Below, one piece after another: positions 1 to 8,591 of a DNA stretch of 64,000 bases. Position numbers and translations under genes: made by a program. Under the pieces are notes generated by a model, which saw only the letters and a list, made by a program, of their open reading frames with translations, was not told the DNA's origin and searched no databases. The stretch is from assembly GCA_910588205.1 (NCBI GenBank), contig CAJUQK010000001.1, positions 124,001 to 188,000 of the forward strand, in the 5' to 3' direction. Every line of letters starts with the position of its first letter. Position 1 is the first letter of the stretch. Origin of the DNA: an uncultured Eggerthellaceae bacterium. Lineage in GTDB: Bacteria > Actinomycetota > Coriobacteriia > Coriobacteriales > Eggerthellaceae.

Positions 1-198
1 GCAGATCAGATTCTCGCCGATGGCACGGTCGATGAGCGCCGCCACCACAGAACTGTCAACGCCGCCTGAAAGGGCCAACAGGACCTTCCCCTCCCCTACC
101 TGCTTGCGAATAGCGTCAACCTGCTCTTCGATGAACGCGTTCGCGAGCTCAGGGGTGTTGATACGAGCCATGGAATCAGGACGGACGTTGGGATCCAT
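1..198 (-). CDS. guaA: GMP synthase, ATP pyrophosphatase subunit (5' part only)
   Basis: Only the first 66 codons are in the window; the gene runs off the left edge. The translation contains a GMP synthase ATP-pyrophosphatase P-loop, LALSGGVDSS at residues 41-50, preceded by a helix of the type FIEEQVDAIRKQVGEGK. This domain adenylates XMP before amination to GMP in purine synthesis. The ATG is preceded by a near-perfect ribosome binding site (GAGGAGG, 5 bases before the start), so translation begins only about 20 residues before this domain. The usual bacterial GuaA carries a glutaminase domain of about 190 residues first; here that domain is absent, as in archaeal two-subunit GMP synthases. 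A glutaminase subunit encoded elsewhere is inferred. The family call is fairly sure; the split state rests on the start site. Confidence 0.82.
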   Translation of the reverse strand, partial: MDPNVRPDSMARINTPELANAFIEEQVDAIRKQVGEGKVLLALSGGVDSSVVAALIDRAIGENLIC

Positions 199-351
199 TA
201 AGACCTCCTCTGGGTTGACGGATGAGAGCCACCGGACTTCTCTGGAAGAGATTATAGCGTCCTTGGCAAGCGGAGCCTTCCTTACCAGCGAACGGGATAG
301 GGTAAGATGCGAAGGGATGAAGAGAGGCTAACGAAGGAGCAAAGGGCAGCC

Positions 352-1482
352 ATGCATAGCTTTCGGAATGATTACTCTGAGGAGTGCCACCCCCTGGTCT
401 TGGAAGCCCTTGCGAAGTTCGCTTCAGAACAGCAGCCGGGATACACGGAGGATGCCCATTGCGAGCGGGCAAGGATGCTATTGCGTGAGACGATGCTGCG
501 CTCCCTTGAACGCTCAGGAGCCCAAGACGGCCATCGGGAACGCGTTCGTGATTCCGTGATCGAATTCGTTTCCGGTGGTACCATGGCGAACCTCCTGACG
601 ATCTCATCTGCGCTGCGCCCCTACGAGTGCGTGATAGCGGCCCCCGAGGGTCATATCAATGTCCATGAGACCGGCGCCATCGAAGCTACGGGCCATAAGG
701 TCCTCACCACCTCCGATATGAATGGGCTGCTCAGCGTCGAAGGGGTGGATGCTGTCATGGCAGAGCATGGTTACGGTCAAGATCACCACATGGTGATGCC
801 ACGCATGCTCTACCTCTCCTTCTCTACGGAGATGGGGATGGTCCATTCCGCCGCTCAGCTGGCCGCCCTACGCGCCTACGCGGATACCCATGACCTGCTC
901 ATCTACATAGATGGGGCACGGCTTGCGGCAGGGTTGGCAAGCCCGGGTACGGATGCCACGTTGGCCGATATCCTCAAAACGGCCGATGCTTTCACCTTTG
1001 GCGGTACGAAGAACGGAGCGCTCTTCGGTGAAGCCGTCGTGCTCCTCGATCCTGCTGCCTTCGGCAGCTTCAAAGCGGCCCAGAAGCAACGCGGCGCCCT
1101 CATGGCGAAGGGCTTCCTCTATGGCATCCAGTTCGAGGCACTCTTCGATCAGTACGGGTGCGAGGCTGGCATCCCCGGATCAGAGGAGGACGAGCCGCTC
1201 TACTTCTCCTTGGGCAGGCATGCCAATGCTATGGCTGCTGCTCTTGAGGACGCTTTGAAGCGCAACGGCTTCACTCATCTGGTCAGCCAGGGACAGACGA
1301 ATCAGGTATTCGTTCGAGTGGATGCAGATACCGCTCGCCTCCTTGCAGAGCGGTTCGGCTGCGAGTTCTTCGGCGTGCCTTGCGAAGGCGAACAGATCGT
1401 GCGGTTCGTTTGCTCCTGGGCGACCGAACCTGAGCATATCGAAGAGCTCGATCGTACGCTCCGAAGCCTTCATAGCCGATAA
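352..1482 (+). CDS. low-specificity L-threonine aldolase / beta-eliminating lyase family protein
   Basis: A protein of 376 residues of the PLP-dependent fold-type I aldolase group, which cleaves L-threonine or L-allo-threonine to glycine and acetaldehyde. It starts MHSFRNDYSEECHP, typical of the family, has the SGGTMAN segment that contacts the cofactor phosphate, the IDGARLA motif that contacts the pyridine ring, and the Schiff-base lysine in FGGTKNGA. The chosen ATG has GAAGGAGC 11 bases upstream; an in-frame start 45 bases earlier lacks a good site. It is transcribed away from guaA. Substrate specificity cannot be read from sequence: some members act on other beta-hydroxy amino acids. Confidence 0.85.
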   Translation: MHSFRNDYSEECHPLVLEALAKFASEQQPGYTEDAHCERARMLLRETMLRSLERSGAQDGHRERVRDSVIEFVSGGTMANLLTISSALRPYECVIAAPEGHINVHETGAIEATGHKVLTTSDMNGLLSVEGVDAVMAEHGYGQDHHMVMPRMLYLSFSTEMGMVHSAAQLAALRAYADTHDLLIYIDGARLAAGLASPGTDATLADILKTADAFTFGGTKNGALFGEAVVLLDPAAFGSFKAAQKQRGALMAKGFLYGIQFEALFDQYGCEAGIPGSEEDEPLYFSLGRHANAMAAALEDALKRNGFTHLVSQGQTNQVFVRVDADTARLLAERFGCEFFGVPCEGEQIVRFVCSWATEPEHIEELDRTLRSLHSR

Positions 1483-1499
1483 AGCTCCCCGGAAAGAGA

Positions 1500-1524
1500 A
1501 CGGCGGCCCTAGGAGAGCCGCCGT
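1500..1524. terminator. hairpin between convergent genes
   Basis: Inverted repeat ACGGCGGC / GCCGCCGT (8 bp stem, 9-base loop) between two convergent genes. On the minus strand it is followed by TTCTCTTTCC, a partial U-tract, so it most probably terminates the permease transcript; no U-tract follows on the plus strand. Confidence 0.5.
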
Positions 1525-1559
1525 GAGCCTATCGTTCTTGATGATGCCGCGGAAGTTCG

Positions 1560-2948
1560 CTAGAACTCGTCCAGCTTCACATCTCGCTTCAAGCCGAAGT
1601 GCAGTATCAGGTAGTAGATCGTACCGATGATGACCCAGCTGATGCCTAAGGTCATGGCAAGGCTATCCAGGCTGATCCACACATATCCGATGATGAAGAA
1701 GCCCACTACCGGCACGATCAGATGTCGCAGGATGTTCTTCGACTTCTTCCGGAACATGAAATAGTAGATGATCGTCAGGTTCAAGATCATGAAAGCAGTG
1801 AGCGCTCCGAAGTTGACGCAGCTTGAGATGGCAGCGATACCTAGGCTATTGAAGATCACCACCAAGACGATGGAGAGCGCGCCGATGAAGATGGCGGCCA
1901 CATAGGGCGTCTTGTACTTGTCGTGGATCTTGGCGAGGGCCTTCGGCATGAGGCGGTCGCGGCTCATGGCGTACAGGATGCGCGCGATGGCGGTCTGGGC
2001 AGCCAGCGCATCGAAGATGCCCCAGGCGATGGCCGTTGCCACAGCGCAGAGCGCGTAGAGGAATTTGCCGCCTGCTATAGAAGCCACCAGGTAGAAGGCG
2101 TTGTCGGGGTCATCAGCGAATACCGCTCCATCAGGGCTCAGGCACCCAGCGATATAGGTCTGTGCCATGAACATAACGCCTACGAGCAGAAGCGATATGA
2201 CCATGGCCCGGGAAGGCCCGCGCTTGGCGTCTTTCGCCTCTTCGGAGAGCGTAGCGATCGCGTCGAAGCCGAGGAACGAGAGCACGCCCAGAGACACAGC
2301 CCCCATGACCAGATCCATGCTGAAGGTCTCAGCGTTATAGAAGGGCTGGAGCGTGAACCCGTTGGAAAGCGGATCGGTAGCCAGCCACCAGATGCCCATG
2401 ACGAGGAAGACCACCAACACGATGATCTCCGCCACGAGGGCGATCCGGTTCAAGAGCGCAGTGAGCTCGATGCCGCGAACATTCACGAAGGTGTTGAAGA
2501 CCACAAAGATGAGACCCCAGACGAGCGTCGGCACGCCAGGAATAAGGCCGGACATGGCCTGGGCGGCCACTACATAGAGCAAGGTAGGGACCAGCATATA
2601 ATCCAAGAGCATGGTCCAGCCGGTCACGAAGCCCACGCCCTTGCCCACGCCCCGGGATGTGTATCCATAAACGGAACCGGACACCGGGAATTCCCGGGAG
2701 AGCGTAGCGTAGGATACGGCGGTGAATATCATGGCCACCATACCGATCAGATACACGAGCGACGGCATGCCGCCTGAACCGTTGAAAACATCTCCATAGA
2801 TGCCGAATGGAGCGATAGGCACCATGAATATCAAGCCGTAGACGATCATATCCGGGACCGTCAACGCTCGTTTCAATTCTTGCTTGTATCCCATCTCCTC
2901 CAGCGCTTCGCTTGAGGATTCGATGGAATCCATCATCTCTTTAGACAT
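1560..2948 (-). CDS. APC family amino acid permease
   Basis: A hydrophobic protein of 462 residues with about 12 predicted membrane segments and the hallmarks of amino acid-polyamine-organocation transporters: a first helix starting after a short acidic N-terminal tail, GYTSRGVGKGVGF in the loop before helix 3, and LGFDAIATLSEEAKD, the conserved helix 6 and cytoplasmic loop signature. It imports an amino acid or related compound at the cell membrane by secondary transport. The ATG has AAGGAGGGGG seven bases ahead. It lies 43 bases after the formamidase gene on the same strand and is probably cotranscribed with it, so uptake of an amide or amino acid handled by that enzyme is possible, but this is inference from position only. 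Confidence 0.88.
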   Translation of the reverse strand: MSKEMMDSIESSSEALEEMGYKQELKRALTVPDMIVYGLIFMVPIAPFGIYGDVFNGSGGMPSLVYLIGMVAMIFTAVSYATLSREFPVSGSVYGYTSRGVGKGVGFVTGWTMLLDYMLVPTLLYVVAAQAMSGLIPGVPTLVWGLIFVVFNTFVNVRGIELTALLNRIALVAEIIVLVVFLVMGIWWLATDPLSNGFTLQPFYNAETFSMDLVMGAVSLGVLSFLGFDAIATLSEEAKDAKRGPSRAMVISLLLVGVMFMAQTYIAGCLSPDGAVFADDPDNAFYLVASIAGGKFLYALCAVATAIAWGIFDALAAQTAIARILYAMSRDRLMPKALAKIHDKYKTPYVAAIFIGALSIVLVVIFNSLGIAAISSCVNFGALTAFMILNLTIIYYFMFRKKSKNILRHLIVPVVGFFIIGYVWISLDSLAMTLGISWVIIGTIYYLILHFGLKRDVKLDEF

Positions 2949-2991
2949 GCTCCCCCTCCTTGTTCGACGCTTTTTTGCGTCGCTTGGGTCA

Positions 2992-3903
2992 TCATCCTTC
3001 TATCTGGAAACCGTAGGCATCCAGCACGTACTTGGGAACCATGAAGCGGACCGTCTCCTCTGGGTCGACCATCTGGCACACGCGCACATCCCCTACGAGG
3101 GAGAACAACATGACGAGTTCTGCTTCGTCTATCCCCGTGCGCTCGTGGACGAGATCGACCATCTGATGGACCGCCTCGTCCGCCGCTTCGTCCAACGTTG
3201 GCCTTGAGGCGATGATGCCCATGTGCGTGGGGGTCACCAGGAGCGGATTCGGAAGGGAGAGCTGAGGGAGTGCGGTCAGCTGCACCGTGGCGTAGCCTGC
3301 GACCTCGGCCCCAGAGACGCTGATCTCCCCATCACCCATGACCGCATGCATATCCCCGCAACCGAAGAGTGCGCCTGGTGCAGTCACTGGGAAGTAGAGC
3401 ACGGCACCCTCCCCTATCTCCGTGCAATCCATATTGCCACCGTGAGGACCAGGGGTGCCACAATTGACAGGGTCTCCTTCGGGAGCCACGCCAATCACTC
3501 CGATCATCGGCTTCAAAGGGATGCTCAGCTTCTCAGTCCAGACCAGATGATCCCCTTCTATCCGATTGATGGAGGTGGCCCACCCTTTGAAGCGGTCACC
3601 GCAGACGCCTTCATCCTCGCCGGTGCAAGAAGCGGTTCGGCCATCCAGCTCTATCTTCTGGATCTGCACCTTGAGGGCACCGCCTGGCATGGCTCCCTCT
3701 ACATAGATGGGGCCGGTGGCGGGATTGATGCGATCCCAATCGATCTCATCCAGCTCGTCTTCGGGTGTGCGCACTTGGTTGCCGAAGCAATCCATCGTGC
3801 GGATGCGCACGGTATCCCCTGACGCTACCCTCAGAACAGGTTCGGCATCTTGGGCGAAGGCATAGATGACGCGCTCATCCCCCAGTTCATGCAGCTTGCT
3901 CAT
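2992..3903 (-). CDS. acetamidase/formamidase family protein
   Basis: A protein of 303 residues of the FmdA/AmdA family, which hydrolyses short amides such as formamide or acetamide to ammonia and the acid. Recognisable segments are the substrate-site region NPATGPIYVEGAMPGG, the strand with GPHGGNMD, and the FGCGDMHAVMGDGEIS motif that carries conserved metal or substrate contacts. The ATG at 3903 is preceded by AAGGAG with only two bases of spacing; a TTG at 3933, overlapping the rnhA stop, is the alternative and adds 10 residues. The gene follows rnhA closely and precedes an amino acid permease. Ammonia release from amides is a plausible nitrogen source for this organism. Confidence 0.87.
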   Translation of the reverse strand: MSKLHELGDERVIYAFAQDAEPVLRVASGDTVRIRTMDCFGNQVRTPEDELDEIDWDRINPATGPIYVEGAMPGGALKVQIQKIELDGRTASCTGEDEGVCGDRFKGWATSINRIEGDHLVWTEKLSIPLKPMIGVIGVAPEGDPVNCGTPGPHGGNMDCTEIGEGAVLYFPVTAPGALFGCGDMHAVMGDGEISVSGAEVAGYATVQLTALPQLSLPNPLLVTPTHMGIIASRPTLDEAADEAVHQMVDLVHERTGIDEAELVMLFSLVGDVRVCQMVDPEETVRFMVPKYVLDAYGFQIEG

Positions 3904-3929
3904 AGCTCCTTCTTTCTCTTGGGATCGGG

Positions 3930-4418
3930 TCAACCCTCATAGCCGATATCTCGGGACAGGTTCTCTCCGTCTGCAGCCGCGGTAGCAAGAGCATCGCAAC
4001 GCTCGTTCTCAGGATGCCCTGCATGGCCTTTGATCCACCCGAAGGTGACCTCATGCCCATCCATGGCGGCCAAGAGCTCCTCCCACAGATCGCGATTCGC
4101 CACAGGTTCCCGCTTCGCATTCTTCCAGCCTTTGCGCTTCCATGAGGATATCCAATCCTTATTGAAGGCATCAGCGACGTACTTCGAATCCGTTTGGACA
4201 TGCACGCGACAAGGATGCTTCAATGCTTGGAATGCGCGTATGACCCCTAGAAGCTCCATGCGGTTGTTGGTGGTCAGCTGGAAGCCCTCAGAGAGCTCGC
4301 GCTCATGGATCTGGCCGTTCGCGTCCCTGAAGCGCAGCAGCGCGCCGAACCCCCCATTACCGGGATTCCCGCGCGCCGCGCCGTCGGTATATATCTGGAC
4401 CTCGTGCAAGGTCAACAT
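3930..4418 (-). CDS. rnhA: ribonuclease HI
   Basis: A protein of 162 residues, close to the 155 of the E. coli enzyme, that cuts RNA in RNA-DNA hybrids during replication and R-loop removal. The four acidic catalytic residues are visible: D in YTDGAARGNPG, E in NNRMELLG, D in TDSKYV and D in NERCDALA. The basic handle region (SSWKRKGWKNAKREPVANRD) that grips the hybrid is present, so this is the type HI enzyme with handle. It begins 10 bases after the hppA stop and ends next to the formamidase gene, so it is probably read in the same transcript. Confidence 0.95.
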   Translation of the reverse strand: MLTLHEVQIYTDGAARGNPGNGGFGALLRFRDANGQIHERELSEGFQLTTNNRMELLGVIRAFQALKHPCRVHVQTDSKYVADAFNKDWISSWKRKGWKNAKREPVANRDLWEELLAAMDGHEVTFGWIKGHAGHPENERCDALATAAADGENLSRDIGYEG

Positions 4419-4428
4419 CCGCTCCGTA

Positions 4429-6567
4429 CTAGAGCATGGACTGGATCAAGATGAAGAGCGGGCTGAAGGTCAGAGATACGATGGTCATCAGATTGATGAG
4501 GATGTTCATGGAAGGACCGGAGGTATCCTTGAACGGATCGCCCACGGTGTCGCCCACGACAGCTGCCTTGTGGGCCTCAGACCCCTTGCCACCGAAGTAA
4601 CCCTGCTCGATGTACTTCTTGGCATTATCCCAAGCGCCACCAGCGTTGGACATGAAGATAGCCATCAGCATGCCCGTGGCCACCGCACCCGCCAAGAAGC
4701 CGCCCAGCATCGCTGGATCGATGCAGCCGATGACGATGGGAACCACGATGGAGATGATGCCCGGAGCCATCATCTCGTGCAGAGCCGAGGTGGTGGAGAT
4801 GCCCACGCACTTGTCATACTCAGGCTGAGCCTTGTATTCCATGATGCCAGGGATCTCGCGGAACTGGCGACGAACCTCTTCCACCATGGCATGGGCTGCC
4901 CGTGAGACAGCACCCATGGTGAGCGCTGCGAACATGAAGGGCATCATGGCACCCACGAAGATGCCCGCCACGATCAGCGGATCGGTGAGGGACAGCTCGA
5001 AGCTGGGGATGTAGTTGTGCATGGTGGCCTGATAGGACACGAACAGCGAGATGGCTGACAGACCCGCCGAGGAGATGGCGAAACCCTTGGCGATGGCCGC
5101 CGTGGTGTTGCCTACCGCATCCAGGGCGTCCGTGCGGTCACGGACCTCTTCGGGAAGCCCTGCCATCTCAGCGATGCCGCCCGCATTGTCAGCTACCGGA
5201 CCATAGGCATCAACGCCGATGGTGATGGCGGTGTTGGAGAGCATGCCCGTGGCAGCCAGGCCGACACCGAAGAGGCCAACAGCGATGGCGTTGTCAGTGG
5301 AAGCCTCAGGGAAGGCCATGTTGCCGAAGAGGAAGGCACCGATGATGGCCAAGGCAACGAGGCAGATGGGGGCGATGGTAGAGAGCATGCCCGTACCCAG
5401 ACCCTCGATGATGACGGTGGCAGCGCCCGTCTCGGCCGCCTCTGCGATCTTATGGACCGGCTTGTAGTGATCAGAGCAGAAGTACTCGGTGATCTTGCCG
5501 ATGGCCAGGCCGGCGATGAGGCCGCAGAGCACGCTGCCGAAGAGCCACAGCGGCTGGGCTTCTACAGCCATGCCGTTCCAAACGAAGAAGATGCCCAAGA
5601 TCACGAGGATCTCAAGGCCGGCAGCCACATAGGTTCCCCTGTTCAGAGCCTTATGCAGGTCAGCCCCTTCCTTGGTGCGAACGGCGAACAGACCGATGAT
5701 GGAGGTGATGATGCCGCAGGCAGCGATGACTACCGGGACGACCATGGCCCAGATGAGATCAGCGCCAACGAAGTAGCCGCCCAAGGCACCGAAGGTGATT
5801 GCCAGGATGGTGGGAGCCAGGATGGAACCGGTGTAGCTCTCGAAGAGGTCAGCACCCATGCCGGCTACGTCACCCACGTTGTCACCAACGTTGTCAGCGA
5901 TGGTCGCCGGGTTGCGCGGGTCGTCCTCGGGGATGCCTGCCTCTACCTTGCCCACCAGGTCAGCGCCTACGTCGGCTGCTTTGGTGTAGATGCCGCCGCC
6001 CACACGAGCAAAGAGAGCCACAGCCGATGCGCCGGTAGCGAAGCCCTCTACCATGCCGATGTGCTCATGGGCCAGATGCATGACCTCACCCGTCACATCG
6101 ATGCCGGAGATGCCGCTGAATACCAGGAGCACCAGCCACAGGGAGAGACCCAGGAGGGCGAAGGAGGCTACGCAGAGGCCCATGGTGAGACCGCTGCGGA
6201 AGCTCACGGTGAGCGCTTTTGCTACGCTGGTCTCCGCAGCATAGGCCGTGCGCGTGTTCGCACGCGTTGCCACGTGCATGCCCACGTACCCGGCAGCTGC
6301 AGAGAGGACGCCGCCTGTGATGAACGCGAGAGCCGTCACCCAGGAGAGCGCTATGGCCATCACGATGGCGACCACCACCATGAAGATCACGAGCAGCTTG
6401 TACTCGCTCATGAGGAACGCCTTGGCGCCCTGTTGGATCTTGATGGAGATGGAGTTCATCTTCTCAGATCCAGGATCCTGCCTGAGGACCCAGCTTCCCA
6501 GATACGCCGCGAAGAAGATACCGACTGCGGCGCAGATGGGAGCTATCCACGCTATTGCCGTTGTCAC
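4429..6567 (-). CDS. hppA: membrane-bound proton/sodium-translocating pyrophosphatase, K+-dependent type
   Basis: A protein of about 712 residues with some 16 membrane segments that couples hydrolysis of pyrophosphate to ion export. The catalytic motifs are intact: ADVGADLVGKVE with the following EDDPRNPA and DNVGDNVGDVAGMGADLFE, then DAYGPVADNAGG, and GDTVGDPFKDTSGPSMN near the end. In the segment GNTTAAIAKG the residue that is lysine in K+-independent enzymes is alanine, which marks the K+-dependent subfamily. The start is taken at a GTG (6567) with GGGAAAGG upstream; an ATG 63 bases earlier would add a charged tail unlike the family. It heads a possible operon with rnhA, the formamidase and the permease. 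H+ versus Na+ specificity is not decided here. Confidence 0.95.
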   Translation of the reverse strand: MTTAIAWIAPICAAVGIFFAAYLGSWVLRQDPGSEKMNSISIKIQQGAKAFLMSEYKLLVIFMVVVAIVMAIALSWVTALAFITGGVLSAAAGYVGMHVATRANTRTAYAAETSVAKALTVSFRSGLTMGLCVASFALLGLSLWLVLLVFSGISGIDVTGEVMHLAHEHIGMVEGFATGASAVALFARVGGGIYTKAADVGADLVGKVEAGIPEDDPRNPATIADNVGDNVGDVAGMGADLFESYTGSILAPTILAITFGALGGYFVGADLIWAMVVPVVIAACGIITSIIGLFAVRTKEGADLHKALNRGTYVAAGLEILVILGIFFVWNGMAVEAQPLWLFGSVLCGLIAGLAIGKITEYFCSDHYKPVHKIAEAAETGAATVIIEGLGTGMLSTIAPICLVALAIIGAFLFGNMAFPEASTDNAIAVGLFGVGLAATGMLSNTAITIGVDAYGPVADNAGGIAEMAGLPEEVRDRTDALDAVGNTTAAIAKGFAISSAGLSAISLFVSYQATMHNYIPSFELSLTDPLIVAGIFVGAMMPFMFAALTMGAVSRAAHAMVEEVRRQFREIPGIMEYKAQPEYDKCVGISTTSALHEMMAPGIISIVVPIVIGCIDPAMLGGFLAGAVATGMLMAIFMSNAGGAWDNAKKYIEQGYFGGKGSEAHKAAVVGDTVGDPFKDTSGPSMNILINLMTIVSLTFSPLFILIQSML

Positions 6568-6631
6568 TGTCTTACACCTTTCCCTCAAGGACACATATGA
6601 GGGAGAATGTACAGGAAAACGACCCGACAAG

Positions 6632-6655
6632 CGGCCATCAATCAGCAGATGGTCG
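6632..6655 (-). terminator. possible terminator after ribF
   Basis: Inverted repeat CGACCATC / GATGGCCG (8 bp with one G-T pair, loop of 8) shortly downstream of ribF on the minus strand, followed at some distance by GTTTTCC. The weak U-tract makes this uncertain. Confidence 0.3.
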
Positions 6656-6676
6656 GCCCTGACGGGCGCATGACCT

Positions 6677-7597
6677 TCAGGGGAGCTGGGAGGTAGCCTC
6701 TATGTCTTGTCGGATCTGGGATGCCAGCGCCTCAGGACCGTCGAATTTGATCATGGGGCGCAGATAGCGGATGAACTGGAGTGTGAGCTCTTCAGCATAG
6801 ATGTCCCCGGAGAACCCCAGCAGATGGGCTTCCACTGTGTGGTTGTGAACCCCTTCGAAGGTCACAGGAACCCCTACGGATATGGCCGCCTTGAAGCGTT
6901 GTCCGTCGACGATAGCATACCCTGCATAGACCCCATCGGCTGGGATGAGGCCTTCGGCGGGAACCTGCAGGTTCGCTGTAGCGATGCCCATCTCACGGCC
7001 CACCTGGCGTCCGGCCACTACCTTACCTGACAAGGCGAAGGGCTGCCCTAAGAGCCTTCCCGCCTCTTCTACCTTGCCCTCCGAGATGAGCGCCCGGATG
7101 CGCGTGGAGGTCACAGGATGTCCTTCCTGCTGGAAGAGCGGCAGAGCAACCACCTCCATGCCGTGATCGTCACCCCAGGCTTTGAGTAGGCTGACATCCC
7201 CTGAAGCCTGGCACCCGAATCTGAGATCCTCCCCTACGAACAGCATCTTGGGAGCCCCTGAGGAGAACAGCGCATCCAAGAACCTCTCCGGCTGCATGGT
7301 GCGCACGGTCTCATCGAAGACGATGGTGACCACCTCGTCAACACCGGAGGCAGCCAGATGCGTCAAGCGGTCTTCATTGCTCATGAGCTTTCCCAGCTTC
7401 CCAGGAGCGAATACCTCATCGGGATCTATGTCGAAGGTGATGATCATGGATGTTCTGCCCTGGGCGTGGGCTTCGTCCAGGGTCTTCTCCAGGATGAACC
7501 GATGGCCTTGATGGAGGCCGTCGAAGACGCCGAAAGCGCAGGATGTCCCCGGGAAGAGAGGGTGCGAGGGCAGGGTGCGTATCTCAGATGACCCCAC
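6677..7597 (-). CDS. ribF: bifunctional riboflavin kinase / FAD synthetase
   Basis: A protein of about 306 residues that phosphorylates riboflavin to FMN and adenylates FMN to FAD. The N-terminal adenylyltransferase domain shows FGVFDGLHQGH, the HxGH-type nucleotide site, and the C-terminal kinase domain shows GREMGIATANL in place of the usual GRxLGxPTAN, and the VEAHLLGF segment with the catalytic glutamate. The kinase motif has Ile-Ala where Phe-Pro is common. The start is set at a GTG (7597) with AAGGGGG 7 bases upstream, giving a 14-base overlap with the end of truB and a length normal for the family. It is the last gene of the rimP-nusA-infB operon. Confidence 0.93.
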   Translation of the reverse strand: MGSSEIRTLPSHPLFPGTSCAFGVFDGLHQGHRFILEKTLDEAHAQGRTSMIITFDIDPDEVFAPGKLGKLMSNEDRLTHLAASGVDEVVTIVFDETVRTMQPERFLDALFSSGAPKMLFVGEDLRFGCQASGDVSLLKAWGDDHGMEVVALPLFQQEGHPVTSTRIRALISEGKVEEAGRLLGQPFALSGKVVAGRQVGREMGIATANLQVPAEGLIPADGVYAGYAIVDGQRFKAAISVGVPVTFEGVHNHTVEAHLLGFSGDIYAEELTLQFIRYLRPMIKFDGPEALASQIRQDIEATSQLP

Positions 7598-8585
7598 GGG
7601 AGACCCCCTTCGAGAAGACGCACTCAGGGACGTAGGCATCCTTGCCCCCATCGAAGCGATACACAGCCAGGACATGATCGGTGCTCAGCATCAGCACTTG
7701 TTCCCCGGGCGTAGGTGGGATACATGATTCCACTACCCCTGCCGTACAGGCGCACGGGCTATGGAGGGGATCATGGGTATGCTCATGGAGCCGCACGGTA
7801 GCAGAAGGAAGCTGCATGCCATGGCTGACGCCTTCGCGCTCGCGGCCTTCAAGGTAGGCGAAGCGCAAGCCCAGGACCTTGACCGGATCAAGGCATGCGC
7901 GCTCCCTTAGGGCTTCCAAGGCATCGAGAGAGGCACAGTCCTCTAGGGTGATGCGGCCGCTCTGAGTACGGATGAGCGAGCTCAGATGCGCTTCAGTGCC
8001 TGCCGCCTTGCCGATATCCCGGGCGAGCGAACGGATATAGGTACCCTTGGACACCTGGAAGGCCACATCCCAGAAGAGGCTGCCTTCCTCTTCCCCCACC
8101 CTGAGCAACTCGGCACGGCCTACCTTGATGGGACGGGGCTCCAAGTGAAGCACAGTGCCCTTTCGGGCTGCAGCATAGGACTTGACACCGTCCTTCTTGA
8201 TGGCGGAATAGGCAGGGGGCATCTGCATCTGCGGCCCTAGGAACCTTTCCAGCACGCTTTGGGCGAAAAGCGGGTCGAGCATCTGGGAAGGCACGGGAGC
8301 GGTGCGGATCACACTGCCCTCAGCGTCATCGGTATCAGTGGCGGCTCCGAAGCAGATGCGCGCCTCGTAGCCCTTTCGTTGGGATCCCAACAGAGAATTG
8401 AGGCGGCTAGCGGGACCGACGAGCACGATCAGCACGCCTTGGGCCATGGGATCGAGGGTGCCAGCGTGCCCCACCCTCTTCTCACCGAAGATCCTCCGAA
8501 CGCGGTTCACCACATCATGGGAGGTCATGCCCGCAGGTTTATCTACAGCCAACAGCAGGCTCAGATCGGTCTGTCCCCTCTTCAT
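7584..8585 (-). CDS. truB: tRNA pseudouridine(55) synthase
   Basis: A protein of 333 residues that converts U55 of the tRNA T-loop to pseudouridine. The catalytic aspartate lies in GHAGTLDPMAQGVL, preceded by DKPAGMTSHDVV; further family motifs are YSAIKKDGVKSYAAAR and VSKGTYIRSLARDIG. The C-terminal stretch of about 100 residues resembles a PUA-like extension. The ATG lies seven bases after the preceding stop and has only a weak ribosome binding site, so translation is probably coupled. The order rbfA-(DHH)-truB-ribF is the common bacterial arrangement. Confidence 0.95.
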   Translation of the reverse strand: MKRGQTDLSLLLAVDKPAGMTSHDVVNRVRRIFGEKRVGHAGTLDPMAQGVLIVLVGPASRLNSLLGSQRKGYEARICFGAATDTDDAEGSVIRTAPVPSQMLDPLFAQSVLERFLGPQMQMPPAYSAIKKDGVKSYAAARKGTVLHLEPRPIKVGRAELLRVGEEEGSLFWDVAFQVSKGTYIRSLARDIGKAAGTEAHLSSLIRTQSGRITLEDCASLDALEALRERACLDPVKVLGLRFAYLEGREREGVSHGMQLPSATVRLHEHTHDPLHSPCACTAGVVESCIPPTPGEQVLMLSTDHVLAVYRFDGGKDAYVPECVFSKGVSRGVI

Positions 8586-8591
8586 GGGTGC

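Noticed and set aside
1923..2777. A 284-codon plus-strand frame opposite the APC permease
   Set aside because: Shadow frame; the permease has a continuous set of membrane helices on the minus strand.
5452..6600. A 382-codon plus-strand frame opposite hppA
   Set aside because: Composition (His/Asp/Glu/Gln-rich) is that of an antisense shadow, and hppA on the other strand is intact.
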